The notes: a model not told the origin generated them from the sequence alone. DNA of 46,118 nt from Sphingobacteriales bacterium (GCA_012270485.1 JAAXIF010000098.1:307213-353330), one strand, 5' to 3'. Positions 17,763 through 26,399 are shown, counted from the stretch's first letter. Numbers and translations are program-made.

Positions 17763-18017
17763 TTATTGTTTGATGAAACGGATGGCTTTAATAAAGACAT
17801 CTCCATTAAAGGCATTGAGTATATAGTTACCACTACCTAAATCACTGAGATTCAGCGCCAGCTGTTGAAGCCCTTCTGCTACATCTGCTACTACGGTTTT
17901 GGCCATATGTCCTTCTACGTCTAACACTTTCAATACCAGATTTCCGGTACGTTCAGACAGTACCGTTAGGTAGCTGTCGTTTTCGATGATATTTGGTTGC
18001 AGACTCTTGATGTACAT
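17763..18017 (-). CDS. Stand-alone T9SS C-terminal-domain-like small protein
   Basis: The 84-residue product reads like an isolated type-A sorting domain of the type IX secretion system: LQPNIIENDSYLTV, then LVLKVLDVEGHMAKT, then GLQQLALNLSDLGSGNYIL, ending AIRFIKQ. This follows the usual pattern of PNP-like start, D..G turn, LS.L..G.Y and basic end. It has no signal peptide and no cargo domain, so it may not be secreted at all. The start is supported by an unusually strong Shine-Dalgarno (AAGGAGGG, near 18024-18031), rare in this phylum. A terminator follows. It could be a remnant of a larger cargo gene, but the good RBS argues for real expression. Confidence 0.7.
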   Translation of the reverse strand: MYIKSLQPNIIENDSYLTVLSERTGNLVLKVLDVEGHMAKTVVADVAEGLQQLALNLSDLGSGNYILNAFNGDVFIKAIRFIKQ

Positions 18018-18153
18018 AAACCCTCCTTTTTTTCAATAAACGAAATAATAACTCAGGGGGATGTTCAGAAAAGACACCAAATTTGGTGCCAGTGCTGCAT
18101 TGATAACCTTGATTAGGGGAGATTGTAATGTTAGGATTCTGTTATAGGAATTG

Positions 18154-18241
18154 ATTGCCACTGTCCAAAGGACTCCTTCGGAGAAGGCACTGAGGGACAC
18201 TGAAAAACCCTTCTGTGGGATTCTGTGTTTTCAGTGGCAAT
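18154..18241. repeat. 88-bp palindromic element with 10-bp terminal inverted repeats
   Basis: The ends attgccactg (18154-18163) and cagtggcaat (18232-18241) are perfect inverses. A second pair, cactgaaaa (18198-18206) and ttttcagtg (18228-18236), forms an inner hairpin, and CCTTC-GGA-GAAGG makes a third. It lies 8 bases after the stop of the last small paralogue gene. It could be a terminator or a small non-autonomous palindromic element. The remaining sequence 18018-18153 shows nothing clear beyond the RBS noted above. Confidence 0.6.
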
Positions 18242-18249
18242 AAAATAAT

Positions 18250-18453
18250 CTAATGCTGATTCATCAGTAGTTTGGTTGTAAATAATTCATAATCTTCTAT
18301 ACTATCATAATCACCTTCGCTAATCAACCATTTTACTTCTGCCAGTTCCCATTCTGTTGAAATTTTATAGCGAAAATTCTTAGGATACTTTTCTCCGAAA
18401 AGCCCGATAACATAATTCTCATCTTCAATAATGGTCTTCTTTTTTTTGGGCAT
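18250..18453 (-). CDS. Small conserved paralogue 1 (RHH/antitoxin-like, unknown)
   Basis: The 67-residue protein has a lysine-rich start (MPKKKKTI), then FGEKYPKNFRYKI, then an acidic/helical C-terminus (EVKWLISEGDYDSIEDYE). Residues 14-48 are identical to the paralogue at 18724-18933, although their codons differ at 11 positions by my count, all silent. This means the protein has been under purifying selection since duplication. The tail faintly resembles the ParD-type pattern of the ribbon-helix-helix family (helix, G-Y-x-S, helix, LL), which would suit an antitoxin, but this is resemblance only. It is last in a four-gene minus-strand operon. Confidence 0.7.
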   Translation of the reverse strand: MPKKKKTIIEDENYVIGLFGEKYPKNFRYKISTEWELAEVKWLISEGDYDSIEDYELFTTKLLMNQH

Positions 18454-18483
18454 ATATAGAATAATGACATTATAAGAAAAGTT

Positions 18484-18675
18484 TTAAGGTTCCAATAATA
18501 ACCGCGTCATCGTTTCTTCATAATCGCGAATGTCTTTAAATACACCCTCTTTGATTAACCACAATACTTCTTTACGCTCATTTTTATCCTTCAATTTAAA
18601 ACGATAATTCTCAGGAAGTTTGATACCAAACGCTCCTTTTACCATTTTAATTTTTTGAGGTTTTTTGTTAGACAT
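18484..18675 (-). CDS. Small conserved paralogue 2 (diverged)
   Basis: The 63-residue protein shares the skeleton of its neighbours: a basic start (MSNKKPQKIK), FGIKLPENYRFKL, then EVLWLIKEGVFKDIRDYE and a terminal TRLLLEP. Overall identity to the other two is much lower, so the family is older than the recent 1/3 duplication. The order of conserved blocks (FG.K.P.N.R.K, E..WLI.EG, I.DYE, T.LL) is kept. It lies 30 bases upstream of paralogue 1 and 48 bases downstream of paralogue 3. Function unknown. Confidence 0.65.
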   Translation of the reverse strand: MSNKKPQKIKMVKGAFGIKLPENYRFKLKDKNERKEVLWLIKEGVFKDIRDYEETMTRLLLEP

Positions 18676-18723
18676 CGCGACTTTTATAGAAGGCTTTAAT
18701 AATTAAAAAGGGGGATGACAAAG

Positions 18724-18933
18724 TCAATTAGTGTGTTGATTCAATAATAGCTTAGTCGTAAATAATTCATAATCTTCTATACTGTCAAAGTCACCTTCAC
18801 TAATCAACCATTTTACTTCTGCTAATTCCCATTCAGTAGAAATTTTATACCTAAAATTCTTAGGGTACTTTTCACCGAATAGTCCGATAACATAGTCTTC
18901 TTGTTTTAATATGGACTTCTGTTTTTTAGGCAT
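18724..18933 (-). CDS. Small conserved paralogue 3, coupled to the upstream gene
   Basis: This 69-residue near-twin of paralogue 1 (MPKKQKSIL start, same FGEKYPKNFRYKI and WLISEGDFDSIEDYE blocks, two extra residues at the end) starts inside the upstream gene. Its ATG overlaps the last codons and stop of that gene in the sequence ATGCCTAA, an 8-nt overlap. Such coupling is typical of toxin-antitoxin pairs and other stoichiometric partners. Function unknown. Confidence 0.7.
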   Translation of the reverse strand: MPKKQKSILKQEDYVIGLFGEKYPKNFRYKISTEWELAEVKWLISEGDFDSIEDYELFTTKLLLNQHTN

Positions 18934-19213
18934 GTTTGTAATAATAGCAGGTTATTATTACAGCAAAATTAGCAGTTAAAATGATGACAACTTGGTATTT
19001 TTTAGCATTAAACTGAGCCACTCCGCACCAGATTCTACCCTTTTTGTTTTGAAAGACTGCACTCTTTGCAATCCTCTGTATATCAAGGAAACAAACATCA
19101 TGAGGCGGATTATAATACATGAAGTTATGCATGATATGATCCGCATATTCAAAAGTGAGTTTTAACTCTACTTTTCTGTTTCGAATTTTTATGATGGCAT
19201 TTTCTGTTCCCAC
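18926..19213 (-). CDS. Small protein, possibly DUF4258/RelE-like
   Basis: The 95-residue ORF begins with GTG at 19213; the preceding in-frame codon is a TGA stop, so no longer form exists. The middle (TFEYADHIMHNF, IQRIAKSAVF) and the end (KYQVVIILTANFAVIITCYY) resemble the layout of DUF4258/BrnT-like proteins: one helix with an H near its start, then a strand pair KYxVVI and VIITxY. This is a weak, by-eye match. It overlaps paralogue 3 by 8 nt and heads the operon of three small basic/acidic proteins. A toxin role is possible but unproven. The 96 bases before it show no clear promoter. Confidence 0.5.
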   Translation of the reverse strand: MGTENAIIKIRNRKVELKLTFEYADHIMHNFMYYNPPHDVCFLDIQRIAKSAVFQNKKGRIWCGVAQFNAKKYQVVIILTANFAVIITCYYYKHA

Positions 19214-19309
19214 TCAATCATTAAAATGGGAAGATAGAATGAGAGAAGATCACAAGAACAGTATGAAAAGAATCAAGTACATATCTACCGTATTTATACT
19301 TGAAAAATA

Positions 19310-19528
19310 CTAAACTTCTTTATCAAGAAGCATATACCTTTTTAATCCATTGATCATCATTTCATCTAAAACATCAACTAAGTTTCCGTATGTACATCCT
19401 TTTGTTGGGAATATTAATACAACTGGCTCTGCATTCCCACCAAAATCATTTTTTACTGGTTTGAGTTTGTATTTCTGCCATGATTGATCTTTTAAATAAG
19501 ATGCTATCAAACAGATTTTCCATACACC
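19310..19528 (-). pseudogene. ExbD-like C-terminal fragment
   Basis: About 66-72 codons are open, ending VVLIFPTKGCTYGNLVDVLDEMMINGLKRYMLLDKEV (split here for description: the first part VVLIFPTKG, then TYGNLVDVLDEM, then LKRYMLLD). The pattern adk..Y..vvdvLDem...kryaLvd is the periplasmic end of Bacteroidota ExbD/biopolymer transporters. The N-terminal anchor helix is absent, and the only start is a TTG at 19510 with no good RBS. The frame is continuous with the stop of the endonuclease-family gene upstream. I read it as a decayed or transferred fragment, and less likely as a real small gene. Confidence 0.4.
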
Positions 19529-20266
19529 TCACCACTCCAACTCCACCAACACCGGTCGATGATCAGAAGCCACCGGCTCATCCATCACTATGGCTGACTT
19601 CACTTTAAATGGATCATTTTTTCTGGTGAGAATATAATCAATACATCGCTCAGGTTTATTAGCCGGAAAACTATAGCCGGTGCCACTTAGCAATGTCCAC
19701 TGCTGTTGTAAAGATTGCATAAAAGAAGAATTGGGGTGATCATTCAAATCACCTGCGAGTAGTACCGGCTTTTTGAAAGCGGTTGTTTCTTGATTAATAA
19801 TATTCACCGTATTGATTCGATCTTCTTCTGTTAATGACAAATGCGTACACAGAAAAACATAACGCTCAAATTCAACCAACAATAAAACCCTTTTCTCTTC
19901 TCTGCCGGGCAAGGATACATAACGAACCGACAAAGGCTTCTCCTTCGACAACACACCCACCCCATATTTACCTCCATTATAATCAATCGCAGGTGCATAC
20001 ACGGCAAACATGCCTGTTAACTCAGATAATTTTTGTAAGACATCTACTTGTTTACTGCGATAGGTTACGCTATCCAACTCCTGCAATGCAACCACATCAG
20101 CCTTGGATATTTGTAAAATGTCTGCAATACGCCGATAATTGGTAGCCTCATCCAAACCCTTCGCATTGCGAATATTATAACTCATTACACGAAGCTGATA
20201 AGATTGGGCATTGGTAGAGCCGAATATAATTGCTGCTAGAAGAGAAAGAAGAATGTGTTTGTACAT
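19529..20266 (-). CDS. Secreted endonuclease/exonuclease/phosphatase-family protein
   Basis: The 245-residue protein has a signal peptide (MYKHILLSLLAAIIFGSTNAQ) and the metal-dependent EEP fold. Metal and catalytic motifs occur in order: SYNIRNAKG, VVALQELD (metal-binding Glu), CTHLSL, AGDLNDHP (Asp/Asn), and the terminal SDHRPVLVEL (catalytic His). Export puts it in the periplasm or outside. Relatives act as extracellular nucleases or as sphingomyelinase/inositol-phosphatase-type enzymes; the substrate is open. The start at 20266 fits the signal peptide. Confidence 0.9.
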   Translation of the reverse strand: MYKHILLSLLAAIIFGSTNAQSYQLRVMSYNIRNAKGLDEATNYRRIADILQISKADVVALQELDSVTYRSKQVDVLQKLSELTGMFAVYAPAIDYNGGKYGVGVLSKEKPLSVRYVSLPGREEKRVLLLVEFERYVFLCTHLSLTEEDRINTVNIINQETTAFKKPVLLAGDLNDHPNSSFMQSLQQQWTLLSGTGYSFPANKPERCIDYILTRKNDPFKVKSAIVMDEPVASDHRPVLVELEW

Positions 20267-20280
20267 AATTGTGATGATTG

Positions 20281-20495
20281 GAGAGTGGAGAGTGTGAAAA
20301 GTGAAAGGTGAAACGTGAAAGGGTTGGATGCATGCTCTTTCAATCCTCCGTGCAACTCTGTGCCTAACTTCTTTACCTCTGCGGTTTTTTTACCACAGAG
20401 TGACACAGAGTGCGGCACAGAGTTGCTCGGAGGTATAAATAGAAAAGCAGGATGTAGTGGTACATCCCGCTTCCCCCTTTCACCTTTCACTTTCC
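20281..20495. repeat. Composite intergenic element: gtgaaag heptamers flanking a ctctgtggt-family hairpin
   Basis: The outer arms are heptamer arrays: gtgaaaa, gtgaaag and gtgaaac on the left (20281-20322), ctttcac units on the right (20475-20495). Inside, 20345-20363 and 20415-20433 are inverse with one mismatch in 19. Their inner continuation (ctctgcggt with accacagag) extends the hairpin to about 90 nt. The right heptamer arm starts at the recQ stop TAG. A short ctgtggt/accac motif of the same family sits after bcp (about 1055-1092). Confidence 0.8.
20443..20470 (-). terminator. Rho-independent terminator of recQ
   Basis: GGATGTA (20450-20456) and TACATCC (20461-20467) pair around GTGG. 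On the minus strand the hairpin is followed by TGCTTTTCTATTT. It lies about 25 bases after the recQ stop. Confidence 0.65.
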
Positions 20496-22792
20496 TAATT
20501 CCCATACACACTCAAAAACTTAATCCGCATGATCTTCAGCTGTTCCCAGGTGTAATCATTCTCACTGAGTTCTTGTTGTGCAATTTGAAGGGAGGAGGTT
20601 TCACAGTTTTTGAAATATTCAATGATCTCTTCCTGATCGTATTCATCCAGCCATTCATCAATGGCGTAATCTAAGTTCAGCTTGGTTCCACTGGCTGCAA
20701 TGGTTTCCATTTCTTCCAGTAGCTCATCCAAACGCAGACTCTTATTTCTCGCAATGGTTTCCAGCGGTATTTTTTTGTCTACATTCTGAATGATATAAAT
20801 TTTATTGTTCGCCTTGTTTGCCACACTCTTCATCACAAAATCATCCGGCTTTTCAATTTCATTCTCTTCTACATACTTGGCTACCATTTCTACAAATGGT
20901 TTCCCGTATTTTAATGCCTTACCCTTACTTACACCCTGACATTTCTCCAACTCCTGTAATGTAGTTGGATATAAAGTAGCCATATCCTGTAAGGAAGTTT
21001 CCAGGAAGATCACGAATGGAGGTAGGTTCTTTTTCTTGGCTTCTTTTTGACGCAACTCTTTGAGCATTTCAAAAAGCTTATCATCGGCTGCTGCTCCTGT
21101 TTGTGTTCCACCTTCGCCTTCTTCATCATCGGCATTGGCATCTTCAAATAAATTATTGAGTACAATTTTGAAGGAAGTAGGCTTCTTCAAAAACTTTTCA
21201 CCTTTTTCTGTGATCTTCAGTAAGCCATACTCTTCAATATCTTTTCTGATCAGGTTTTCCAACATCATTTGTCGGATCAAGCTGTTCCACAAATGCAGTT
21301 CTTTATCTTTTCCAATACCAAATACTTCCAACTGATCATGTCGGAACATGCCAATTTGTGGTGTGAGTTTTCCGATCAATACACTGATCACATAATCGGT
21401 TACAAACCTTTCATCCAATGCTTGAATAGTTTTCAGCACTTGTACTACTTCTTCCTTTACTTCTATCTTCTCTTTCGGATTGCGGCAGTTGTCACAGTTA
21501 CCACAGTTCTTTTCTTCCCAGGTTTCACCGAAATAGTGTAACAATATCTTTCTTCTGCAAACAGAACTTTCTGCATAGGCAACCGTTTCATCAATGAGCT
21601 GTCCGCCTACTTCTCTTTCACTCAAAGGTTTATCACGCATCAAGTGTTCGAGTTTAGCCACGTCTTTATGTGAATAATAAAGCACACAGATACCTTCTAA
21701 TCCATCTCTTCCTGCACGACCTGTTTCTTGATAATAATTCTCGATGGATTTGGGAATATTGAAGTGAATCACAAAACGGATATCGGGTTTATCAATACCC
21801 ATTCCAAATGCGATGGTCGCTACAATGACTTGTACATCTTCATTCAAAAACTGGTCTTGTCTTTCAGCACGTAATTTCTGATCCAGTCCGGCATGATAGG
21901 CAACTGCCTTAATATTATTGGCTACCAGCAATTCAGCCAGTTCTTCGGTGGTTTTGCGGTTCAGGGTATAAATGATACCGCTTTTGCCTTTATGCTGACT
22001 GATAAACTTTACAATATGTTTTACCGTCTGATCTTTTTTGATCTTAGGTTGGATCTCATAATAAAGATTGGTACGATTAAAAGAGGAGATCAAAATATTA
22101 GGCTCACGTAAACCCAGGTTCTTTACAATATCACTCTGTACTTTAGGAGTAGCCGTAGCTGTTAACGCGATCACCGGTACATCGGGGTTGATGATATCCA
22201 TCATTTCACGCAAGCGACGGTATTCGGGTCTGAAATCATGTCCCCATTCAGAGATACAGTGCGCTTCATCCACAGCAAAAAACGAAATCTTGAGATCACG
22301 GAAATATTCCAGGTTTTCTGCCTTGGTCAAGGTTTCCGGGGCTACATACAGCAGTTTGGTTTTACCACTGTCGAGGTCTTCTTTCACTGCTTTGATCTGT
22401 CCTTTATTGAGGGAAGAATTCAGGAAATGGGCTACATCATCCTTTTCGCTGTATCCTCTTACGAGGTCTACCTGATTTTTCATCAAGGCGATCAAAGGAG
22501 ATACAATAATGGCACAGCCATCAAGAATCATGGCCGGGAGCTGATAACATAAACTTTTTCCGCCACCGGTAGGCATGATGACAAATGTATCTTGTCCACT
22601 TAGCAGACTTCTAATCGATTTTTCCTGTGTTCCTTTGAATTCACGGAAGCCAAAATAGGTTTCGAGGGCGCCGTGGATATCGTATTGACTTCCTTTTAAC
22701 GCTACAGGACCAGTTCTCTTCCCGACCTTAATGGGGGGTCTCTCTTTCACCGTTGCTTTTTTTGCCGGGGTTTTCTTTGTGCTTGTTGCCAT
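20495..22792 (-). CDS. recQ: ATP-dependent DNA helicase RecQ
   Basis: The 765-residue 3'-5' helicase has the full RecQ layout. A lysine-rich N-terminal tail is followed by the helicase motifs [15 protein letters not shown] (Walker A), [16 protein letters not shown] (DEAH box and aromatic loop) and [10 protein letters not shown], then the second RecA lobe with [12 protein letters not shown] and [12 protein letters not shown]. The zinc-binding cysteines [12 protein letters not shown] and CGNCDNC come next, then the RQC winged helix, an HRDC-type domain (about 590-670) and an extra C-terminal segment of about 100 residues. It works in recombination repair and fork restart. The start at 22792 ([12 protein letters not shown]) is chosen over an upstream ATG with no family match. 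It is divergent from kdsD over a 224-base gap with no other gene. Confidence 0.95.
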   Translation of the reverse strand: MATSTKKTPAKKATVKERPPIKVGKRTGPVALKGSQYDIHGALETYFGFREFKGTQEKSIRSLLSGQDTFVIMPTGGGKSLCYQLPAMILDGCAIIVSPLIALMKNQVDLVRGYSEKDDVAHFLNSSLNKGQIKAVKEDLDSGKTKLLYVAPETLTKAENLEYFRDLKISFFAVDEAHCISEWGHDFRPEYRRLREMMDIINPDVPVIALTATATPKVQSDIVKNLGLREPNILISSFNRTNLYYEIQPKIKKDQTVKHIVKFISQHKGKSGIIYTLNRKTTEELAELLVANNIKAVAYHAGLDQKLRAERQDQFLNEDVQVIVATIAFGMGIDKPDIRFVIHFNIPKSIENYYQETGRAGRDGLEGICVLYYSHKDVAKLEHLMRDKPLSEREVGGQLIDETVAYAESSVCRRKILLHYFGETWEEKNCGNCDNCRNPKEKIEVKEEVVQVLKTIQALDERFVTDYVISVLIGKLTPQIGMFRHDQLEVFGIGKDKELHLWNSLIRQMMLENLIRKDIEEYGLLKITEKGEKFLKKPTSFKIVLNNLFEDANADDEEGEGGTQTGAAADDKLFEMLKELRQKEAKKKNLPPFVIFLETSLQDMATLYPTTLQELEKCQGVSKGKALKYGKPFVEMVAKYVEENEIEKPDDFVMKSVANKANNKIYIIQNVDKKIPLETIARNKSLRLDELLEEMETIAASGTKLNLDYAIDEWLDEYDQEEIIEYFKNCETSSLQIAQQELSENDYTWEQLKIMRIKFLSVYGN

Positions 22793-23002
22793 GTATTTAC
22801 AATAGGTTTTCCGCACCTGCGGAGCCGGTTATAATCATATAAGATACCTCTTTTTCCCGGAATTTTCACTTAAAATTTGCCAATTGGCGCAGAGGAAGTG
22901 TTTCCGGCGGACCCGGTCTTTGGTGCACTTTTGAGTTTTTTTCAAAAGGACGGCGAAGTTAACGAAGAATGGGATGATTACACACACTTTGCTGTTAAAG
23001 TT

Positions 23003-23010
23003 TACCTTTG
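23003..23010 (+). promoter_or_regulatory. -7 promoter element TACCTTTG for kdsD
   Basis: TACCTTTG is an exact TAnnTTTG match ending only 6 nt before the ATG, which implies a very short or absent 5' UTR. The rest of the gap 22793-23002 holds divergent regulatory sequence without recognisable sites. Confidence 0.6.
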
Positions 23011-23016
23011 TGCAGC

Positions 23017-23979
23017 ATGAAAAAAACGATCCTAGAAACAGCCATTACAACGATTAAGCTGGAAGCGGCATCTGTTGCCGGATTATCGGCATTTATTGAT
23101 GACGCTTTTGAAAAAACGATTCGCATCTTGGCCAACTGCAAAGGTCGGATTGTGATCAGTGGTATTGGAAAAAGTGCGATTGTAGCGCAAAAAATAGTTG
23201 CTACCCTTAATTCAACAGGTACACCCTCTCTTTTCATGCATGCGGCAGACGCCATCCACGGCGATCTGGGTATGGTTCAGCAAGATGATGTAGTGATGCT
23301 GATCAGTAAAAGCGGGGAAAGTCCGGAAATCAAAGTATTGGTTCCCCTGATCAAAAACTTTGGTAATATTTTGATCGGAATGGTGGGCAATATGCAAAGT
23401 TTTCTGGCGCAGTCATCAGATCATGTATTGAATACCACGGTGAGCCAGGAAGCCTGCCCCAATAATCTCGCCCCCACCAGCAGTACCACGGCTCAAATGG
23501 TAATGGGTGATGTGTTAGCCGTTTGTTTGATGGAATTACATGGTTTCTCTGGACATGATTTTGCCAAATACCATCCGGGCGGAAACCTTGGCAAGCGTTT
23601 GTACCTGAGGGTGGCAGATCTGTATCTTAATAATGAACAGCCCAAAGTGTCATCGAATGCTACCCTCAAACAGGTGATTGTTGAAATAACAGAAAAACGA
23701 TTAGGCGTTACTGCTGTTGTGAACAACAACAATACAGTATTAGGTATCATCACCGATGGTGATTTGCGAAGAATGTTGGAAAAAACAAATGAGCTGGGAG
23801 CTATTACTGCAGCTGATATTTTAACGGCAAATCCCAAAAGCATAGAACCCGGTATGCTCGCCGTTGAAGCTTTGGATATTATGAGAGACCATGATATCAG
23901 TCAACTGGTAGTAGCAGAAAACGGAAATTACTTGGGTATTTTGCATATACATGACTTGGTGAGAGAAGGAATTATATGA
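23017..23979 (+). CDS. kdsD: D-arabinose 5-phosphate isomerase (KpsF/KdsD family)
   Basis: The 320-residue enzyme converts ribulose 5-phosphate to arabinose 5-phosphate, the first step of Kdo synthesis for lipopolysaccharide. A SIS domain (about 30-170) holds ISGIGKSAIVAQKI, GDLGMV and ISKSGESPEI, with the family signature FAKYHPGGNLGKRL near residue 190. Two CBS domains follow (about 205-320; LGVTAVVNNNNTVLGIITDGD and DISQLVVAENGNYLGILHIHDL). The start at 23017 (MKKTILETAI) is preferred over an upstream TTG. The next gene, manC, lies 134 bases on in the same direction; both supply envelope sugars. Confidence 0.92.
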   Translation: MKKTILETAITTIKLEAASVAGLSAFIDDAFEKTIRILANCKGRIVISGIGKSAIVAQKIVATLNSTGTPSLFMHAADAIHGDLGMVQQDDVVMLISKSGESPEIKVLVPLIKNFGNILIGMVGNMQSFLAQSSDHVLNTTVSQEACPNNLAPTSSTTAQMVMGDVLAVCLMELHGFSGHDFAKYHPGGNLGKRLYLRVADLYLNNEQPKVSSNATLKQVIVEITEKRLGVTAVVNNNNTVLGIITDGDLRRMLEKTNELGAITAADILTANPKSIEPGMLAVEALDIMRDHDISQLVVAENGNYLGILHIHDLVREGII

Positions 23980-24113
23980 AGATTCAAGTGACAAGAGACA
24001 AGACACAAGAAAGAGATACGTATCTGGCAGAAATATAATCAAGATTAATCATTGGATTACTAAATAAGCCTGTAATATTGCAGCGTTTATTCAGGGATTA
24101 AAACAGCGTGTGA

Positions 24114-25196
24114 ATGAATCAGCATCACTATGTAGCCATCATGGCCGGAGGAATTGGTAGTCGTTTCTGGCCGATGAGCAGAACAGTTTATCCAAAACAG
24201 TTTTTAGATATTCTTCATACGGGAAAATCATTGCTTCAATGGACCTATGAACGTTATGCAACGTTTATTCCGAAAGAAAATATCTTCATTGTTACTTCCG
24301 ATGAATATGTTTCAATCGTTCATCAACAACTGAAACAACTTCCGGTTGAAAATATTCTTGCAGAACCTAGCCGCAAGAATACCGCGCCTTGTATTGCGTA
24401 TATTTCTTTTAAACTAGCGCAGAAGGATCCAGAAGCATCACTCATTGTAGCACCCAGTGATCATATGATTTTAGATAATGAAGCTTTTCGCAGCATTACC
24501 TTAAAAGCATTGGATTTTGTGAGTCATATCAAATCATTGGTAACACTGGGTATTACACCTACGCATCCGAACACAGGTTATGGTTATATTCAGCATGATA
24601 GCATGACAGTTGCAGAAGGTATTTATAAAGTAAAAACCTTCACTGAAAAACCTAATCTTGAACTTGCCAAGACTTTTATCAGCAGTGGCGATTTTCTTTG
24701 GAATGCGGGCATCTTTGTATGGCAAGTTAAAAATGTGGTAAAAGCTTTTGAGCAATACCAACCTGAGATGTTTGAATTGTTTGATGCCGAAAAGAAAAAT
24801 TTCAATACTACCGAAGAAAAAGCGGCGATTGATAGAATTTATCCACTCTGCACCAATATTTCTATTGATGTAGCCATCATGGAAAAAGCAGATAATGTGT
24901 ATGTGATTCCTTCCTCTTTTGGATGGAGTGATTTGGGCACCTGGAACAGTGCTTATGATAATCTGGAAAAAGATTATCTAGGTAATGCAGTAGCCAGCGA
25001 AAACGTGATCGTGATCGATGCAACCAAGTGTATGGTATCGGCCCCTAAAGAGAAATTATTGGTATTACAAGGATTGGATGATTTTATTGTAGTAGATACC
25101 AAAGATGTATTATTGATTTGTCGGAAAGACAAGGAACAGTCGATCAAAGAATACGTTGCAGAAGTAAAAAGAAATAAGGGAGATAAATATCTTTAA
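24114..25196 (+). CDS. manC: Mannose-1-phosphate guanylyltransferase
   Basis: The 360-residue protein forms GDP-mannose from mannose 1-phosphate and GTP. The N-terminal nucleotidyltransferase signature AGGIGSRFWPMSR is followed by YPKQFLDIL. EPSRKNTAPCIAY, PSDHMI, TGYGYIQ, FTEKPNLELA, FLWNAGIFVW and FGWSDLGTWNS appear in the family order, ending with a left-handed beta-helix-like C-terminus. It lacks the extra phosphomannose isomerase domain of bifunctional enzymes, as is normal for Bacteroidota. It follows kdsD, consistent with LPS or capsule precursor supply. A near-match -7 element (TAATATTG, about 24072) lies upstream. Confidence 0.92.
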   Translation: MNQHHYVAIMAGGIGSRFWPMSRTVYPKQFLDILHTGKSLLQWTYERYATFIPKENIFIVTSDEYVSIVHQQLKQLPVENILAEPSRKNTAPCIAYISFKLAQKDPEASLIVAPSDHMILDNEAFRSITLKALDFVSHIKSLVTLGITPTHPNTGYGYIQHDSMTVAEGIYKVKTFTEKPNLELAKTFISSGDFLWNAGIFVWQVKNVVKAFEQYQPEMFELFDAEKKNFNTTEEKAAIDRIYPLCTNISIDVAIMEKADNVYVIPSSFGWSDLGTWNSAYDNLEKDYLGNAVASENVIVIDATKCMVSAPKEKLLVLQGLDDFIVVDTKDVLLICRKDKEQSIKEYVAEVKRNKGDKYL

Positions 25197-25328
25197 TTAT
25201 TTTCCGACAATATCTTCCTAAAAACTAACGATCAATCGCTTCCAAAAAATTAGTTCTTTTGAGATGCGAGGTATTGATTAGATTTGGCTTACCCTGTTTA
25301 TTGTAACAGGTACCATTCGATTTGTAAA

Positions 25329-26399
25329 ATGCCAGAGATGAAAACCGTTATTACCGGAACAGGAAGTTATATCCCACCACACATTAAGACCAACAGAGAT
25401 TTTACCATTCAGGATTTTTATACTGAAGATCATGAGCGTATTGTGGCTGCCCCTAATGATATCATTGAAAAGTTTCGAGACATTACCGGTATTGAAGAAA
25501 GAAGATATGTAGGTACTGAATTTAATGCCTCAGATATGGCACTCATAGCTGCCAAGCATGCCATTGAAGACGCAGGTATTGACCCTGAAACCATTGATCA
25601 AATCATTGTAGCCCACAACTTTGGTAACGTCGTAAAACATACTATTCAAACCGATGTTCTTCCGGCATTGGCTTCTCGTGTGAAGCAGGGTTTACAAATC
25701 CAAAATCCTTCCTGTGTTGCGTATGATATTCTGTTTGGTTGTCCGGGTTGGATACAAGGTGTTATTCAAGCCGATGCTTATATCAAAGCCGGTATCGCTA
25801 AAAAATGTTTGGTGATTGGTACGGAAACACTCAGCCGTGTCATCGATCATTATGACCGGGATAGTATGATCTTTAGTGATGGTGCCGGTGCTTGTATCAT
25901 TGAAGCACAGGAAAGTGAGAGCGGTATTTTAGCGGCCAGTGTACAAAGTCATTGTATAGATGAAGCCTATTATTTGTACATGGGTAAATCCAATTTCCCT
26001 GAATCAGATCCGCGTATTCGTTATATTAAAATGAAAGGCAGAAAAGTGTATGAGTATGCCATTAAAAATGTACCTGCTGCGATGAAGGATTGCTTAGAAA
26101 AAGCTGGGGTACATGTAACCGAAGTAAAAAAGTTTTTCCTCCATCAAGCCAATGAAAAAATGGATGAAGGATTTATTAAAGTGCTCTATAAGTTATACGG
26201 ATTAAAAGAAGTACCTGCCGGTGTGATGCCGATGAGTATTCATAAATTAGGTAATAGTTCTGTGGCCACCATTCCTACACTCTATGATTTGGTAAAACGT
26301 GGCATATTGGATGATCATTCCTTACAGTCCGGCGATATTGTAATGTTTGCTTCAGTGGGTGCAGGAATGAATATCAATGCGGTATGTTATCGGGTGTAA
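25329..26399 (+). CDS. 3-Oxoacyl-ACP synthase III family protein (KAS III-like)
   Basis: The 356-residue thiolase-fold enzyme has the KAS III catalytic triad: Cys in FGCPGWIQG, His in FLHQANEKM, Asn in LGNSSVATIPT. Other family marks are TGIEERRYV, IFSDGAGACI and SVGAGMNINAV. The start at 25329 (MPEMKTVITGTGSYIPP) is used; an ATG nine bases later is also possible. Such enzymes start fatty-acid chains or make beta-ketoacyl products in specialised lipid or pigment pathways. No acyl carrier protein or other fatty-acid gene is beside it, so it is probably not the main FabH (inference). Confidence 0.88.
   Translation: MPEMKTVITGTGSYIPPHIKTNRDFTIQDFYTEDHERIVAAPNDIIEKFRDITGIEERRYVGTEFNASDMALIAAKHAIEDAGIDPETIDQIIVAHNFGNVVKHTIQTDVLPALASRVKQGLQIQNPSCVAYDILFGCPGWIQGVIQADAYIKAGIAKKCLVIGTETLSRVIDHYDRDSMIFSDGAGACIIEAQESESGILAASVQSHCIDEAYYLYMGKSNFPESDPRIRYIKMKGRKVYEYAIKNVPAAMKDCLEKAGVHVTEVKKFFLHQANEKMDEGFIKVLYKLYGLKEVPAGVMPMSIHKLGNSSVATIPTLYDLVKRGILDDHSLQSGDIVMFASVGAGMNINAVCYRV

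Noticed and set aside
17763..19528. Prophage remnant or integrative element
   Set aside because: The small-gene island has no integrase, structural genes, tRNA target or flanking direct repeats.
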